Positions 63,720 through 64,000 of a stretch of DNA of 64,000 nucleotides are shown one piece after another. The first letter of the stretch is position 1; every line of letters starts with the position of its first letter. The translations under genes and the position numbers were made by a program. The notes under the pieces are model-generated. The model searched no databases and had not been told where the DNA came from. It saw nothing but the letters and a program-made list of their open reading frames with translations. This stretch comes from Acidobacteriota bacterium (GTDB lineage Bacteria > Acidobacteriota > Terriglobia > UBA7540), in the NCBI GenBank assembly GCA_902812465.1, contig CADDZE010000005.1, positions 19,099-83,098 of the forward strand. The letters run 5' to 3'.

Positions 63720-63927
63720 TATCCCAGGATTTTCGGCTGGGAGTGCGTGGCGGAGATGCAAGTGCCTCGATGCTGGTAGGTGTCGTCCGGCTGCCGGGGG
63801 TAGCGCCGCAAGCCGAGGGGAGAAGGGGAAGTACCGGGGCGGCTTGCGTATGATCTCTAATGATGATATAAAGCTAGTAACCACCGGACGGGGTTAGGGG
63901 GGCGTGGCCTTGGGGAGGAGAGAGTGG

Positions 63928-64000
63928 GTGAGAATTCTCATTGCCGAGGATGACCCGGTCTCACGGCGCATTTTGGACTCCTTTCTCAAGAAGTGGGGCT
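63928..64000 (+). CDS. Response regulator receiver domain, 3'-partial
   Basis: From GTG at 63928 the window ends after 24 codons: VRILIAEDDPVSRRILDSFL, then KKWG. The acidic pair EDD and the spacing are the start of a two-component receiver domain, whose phosphorylated Asp would lie beyond the window. GGAGGAG is just upstream. The output domain is not visible. Confidence 0.8.
   Translation, partial: MRILIAEDDPVSRRILDSFLKKWG

Noticed and set aside
1..64000. CRISPR arrays, insertion sequences, prophage genes
   Set aside because: No regular direct repeats, transposase, integrase or phage structural genes were seen on either strand.

Overview
The window is GC-rich (visibly above 60%), densely coded, bacterial chromosomal DNA. 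The gene content best fits an Acidobacteriota-like genome. Pointers are an Oar-like TonB receptor with an N-terminal carboxypeptidase-regulatory domain, a BrxA/BrxB bacilliredoxin, a deoxyhypusine-synthase-like protein beside a pyruvoyl arginine decarboxylase, DUF6580, and several small lineage-specific proteins. The phylum is an inference from content; no rRNA lies in the window.

Layout: 1-1650 is a decaying stretch holding a broken beta-helix gene and a broken ECF sigma gene. 1960-12020 is core metabolism and stress: ECF sigma factor, LigD, citrate synthase, a flavin reductase, a ROK sugar kinase, an MFS permease, a bacilliredoxin and FtsY. 12148-13812 is a two-gene polyamine operon. 14458-19025 holds galT, yraN, a class III aminotransferase and cysS. 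19090-25082 contains a frameshifted CxxC protein, a Cys-rich exported protein next to an outer-membrane protein, an SDR, and a minus-strand run of two Hsp20 chaperones followed by small unknown genes. 25249-30039 has a family 5 uracil-DNA glycosylase, an S9 peptidase and an amino acid permease.

30274-38358 is a pentose phosphate operon (gnd, zwf, tkt, second zwf, pgl, rpe). 38505-40149 is a divergent Dps-like/OxyR pair with a recognisable OxyR operator. 40306-47285 is a surface-polysaccharide cluster with a broken GT9 gene. 47402-50213 is a TonB receptor preceded by a second Cys-rich exported protein. 50338-54591 is sucA-sucB. A tRNA-Glu follows at 54733.

The most interesting locus is 54935-57022, a mer-like metal operon: merR, a textbook MerR operator, a MerT-like transporter, a thioredoxin-like protein whose reading frame crosses one in-frame TGA, and a CopZ N-domain protein. 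The TGA gives a UxxC redox motif (Sec69, Cys72) and is followed directly by a SECIS-like hairpin, so this looks like a selenoprotein built into a mercury or soft-metal response system. 57148-59663 is a cobalamin-riboswitch-controlled operon (DUF6580 membrane protein, BtuF-like binding protein, DUF71 ATPase). The window ends with a secreted PIG-L deacetylase, a zinc-ribbon membrane protein, a class V aminotransferase and the start of a response regulator.
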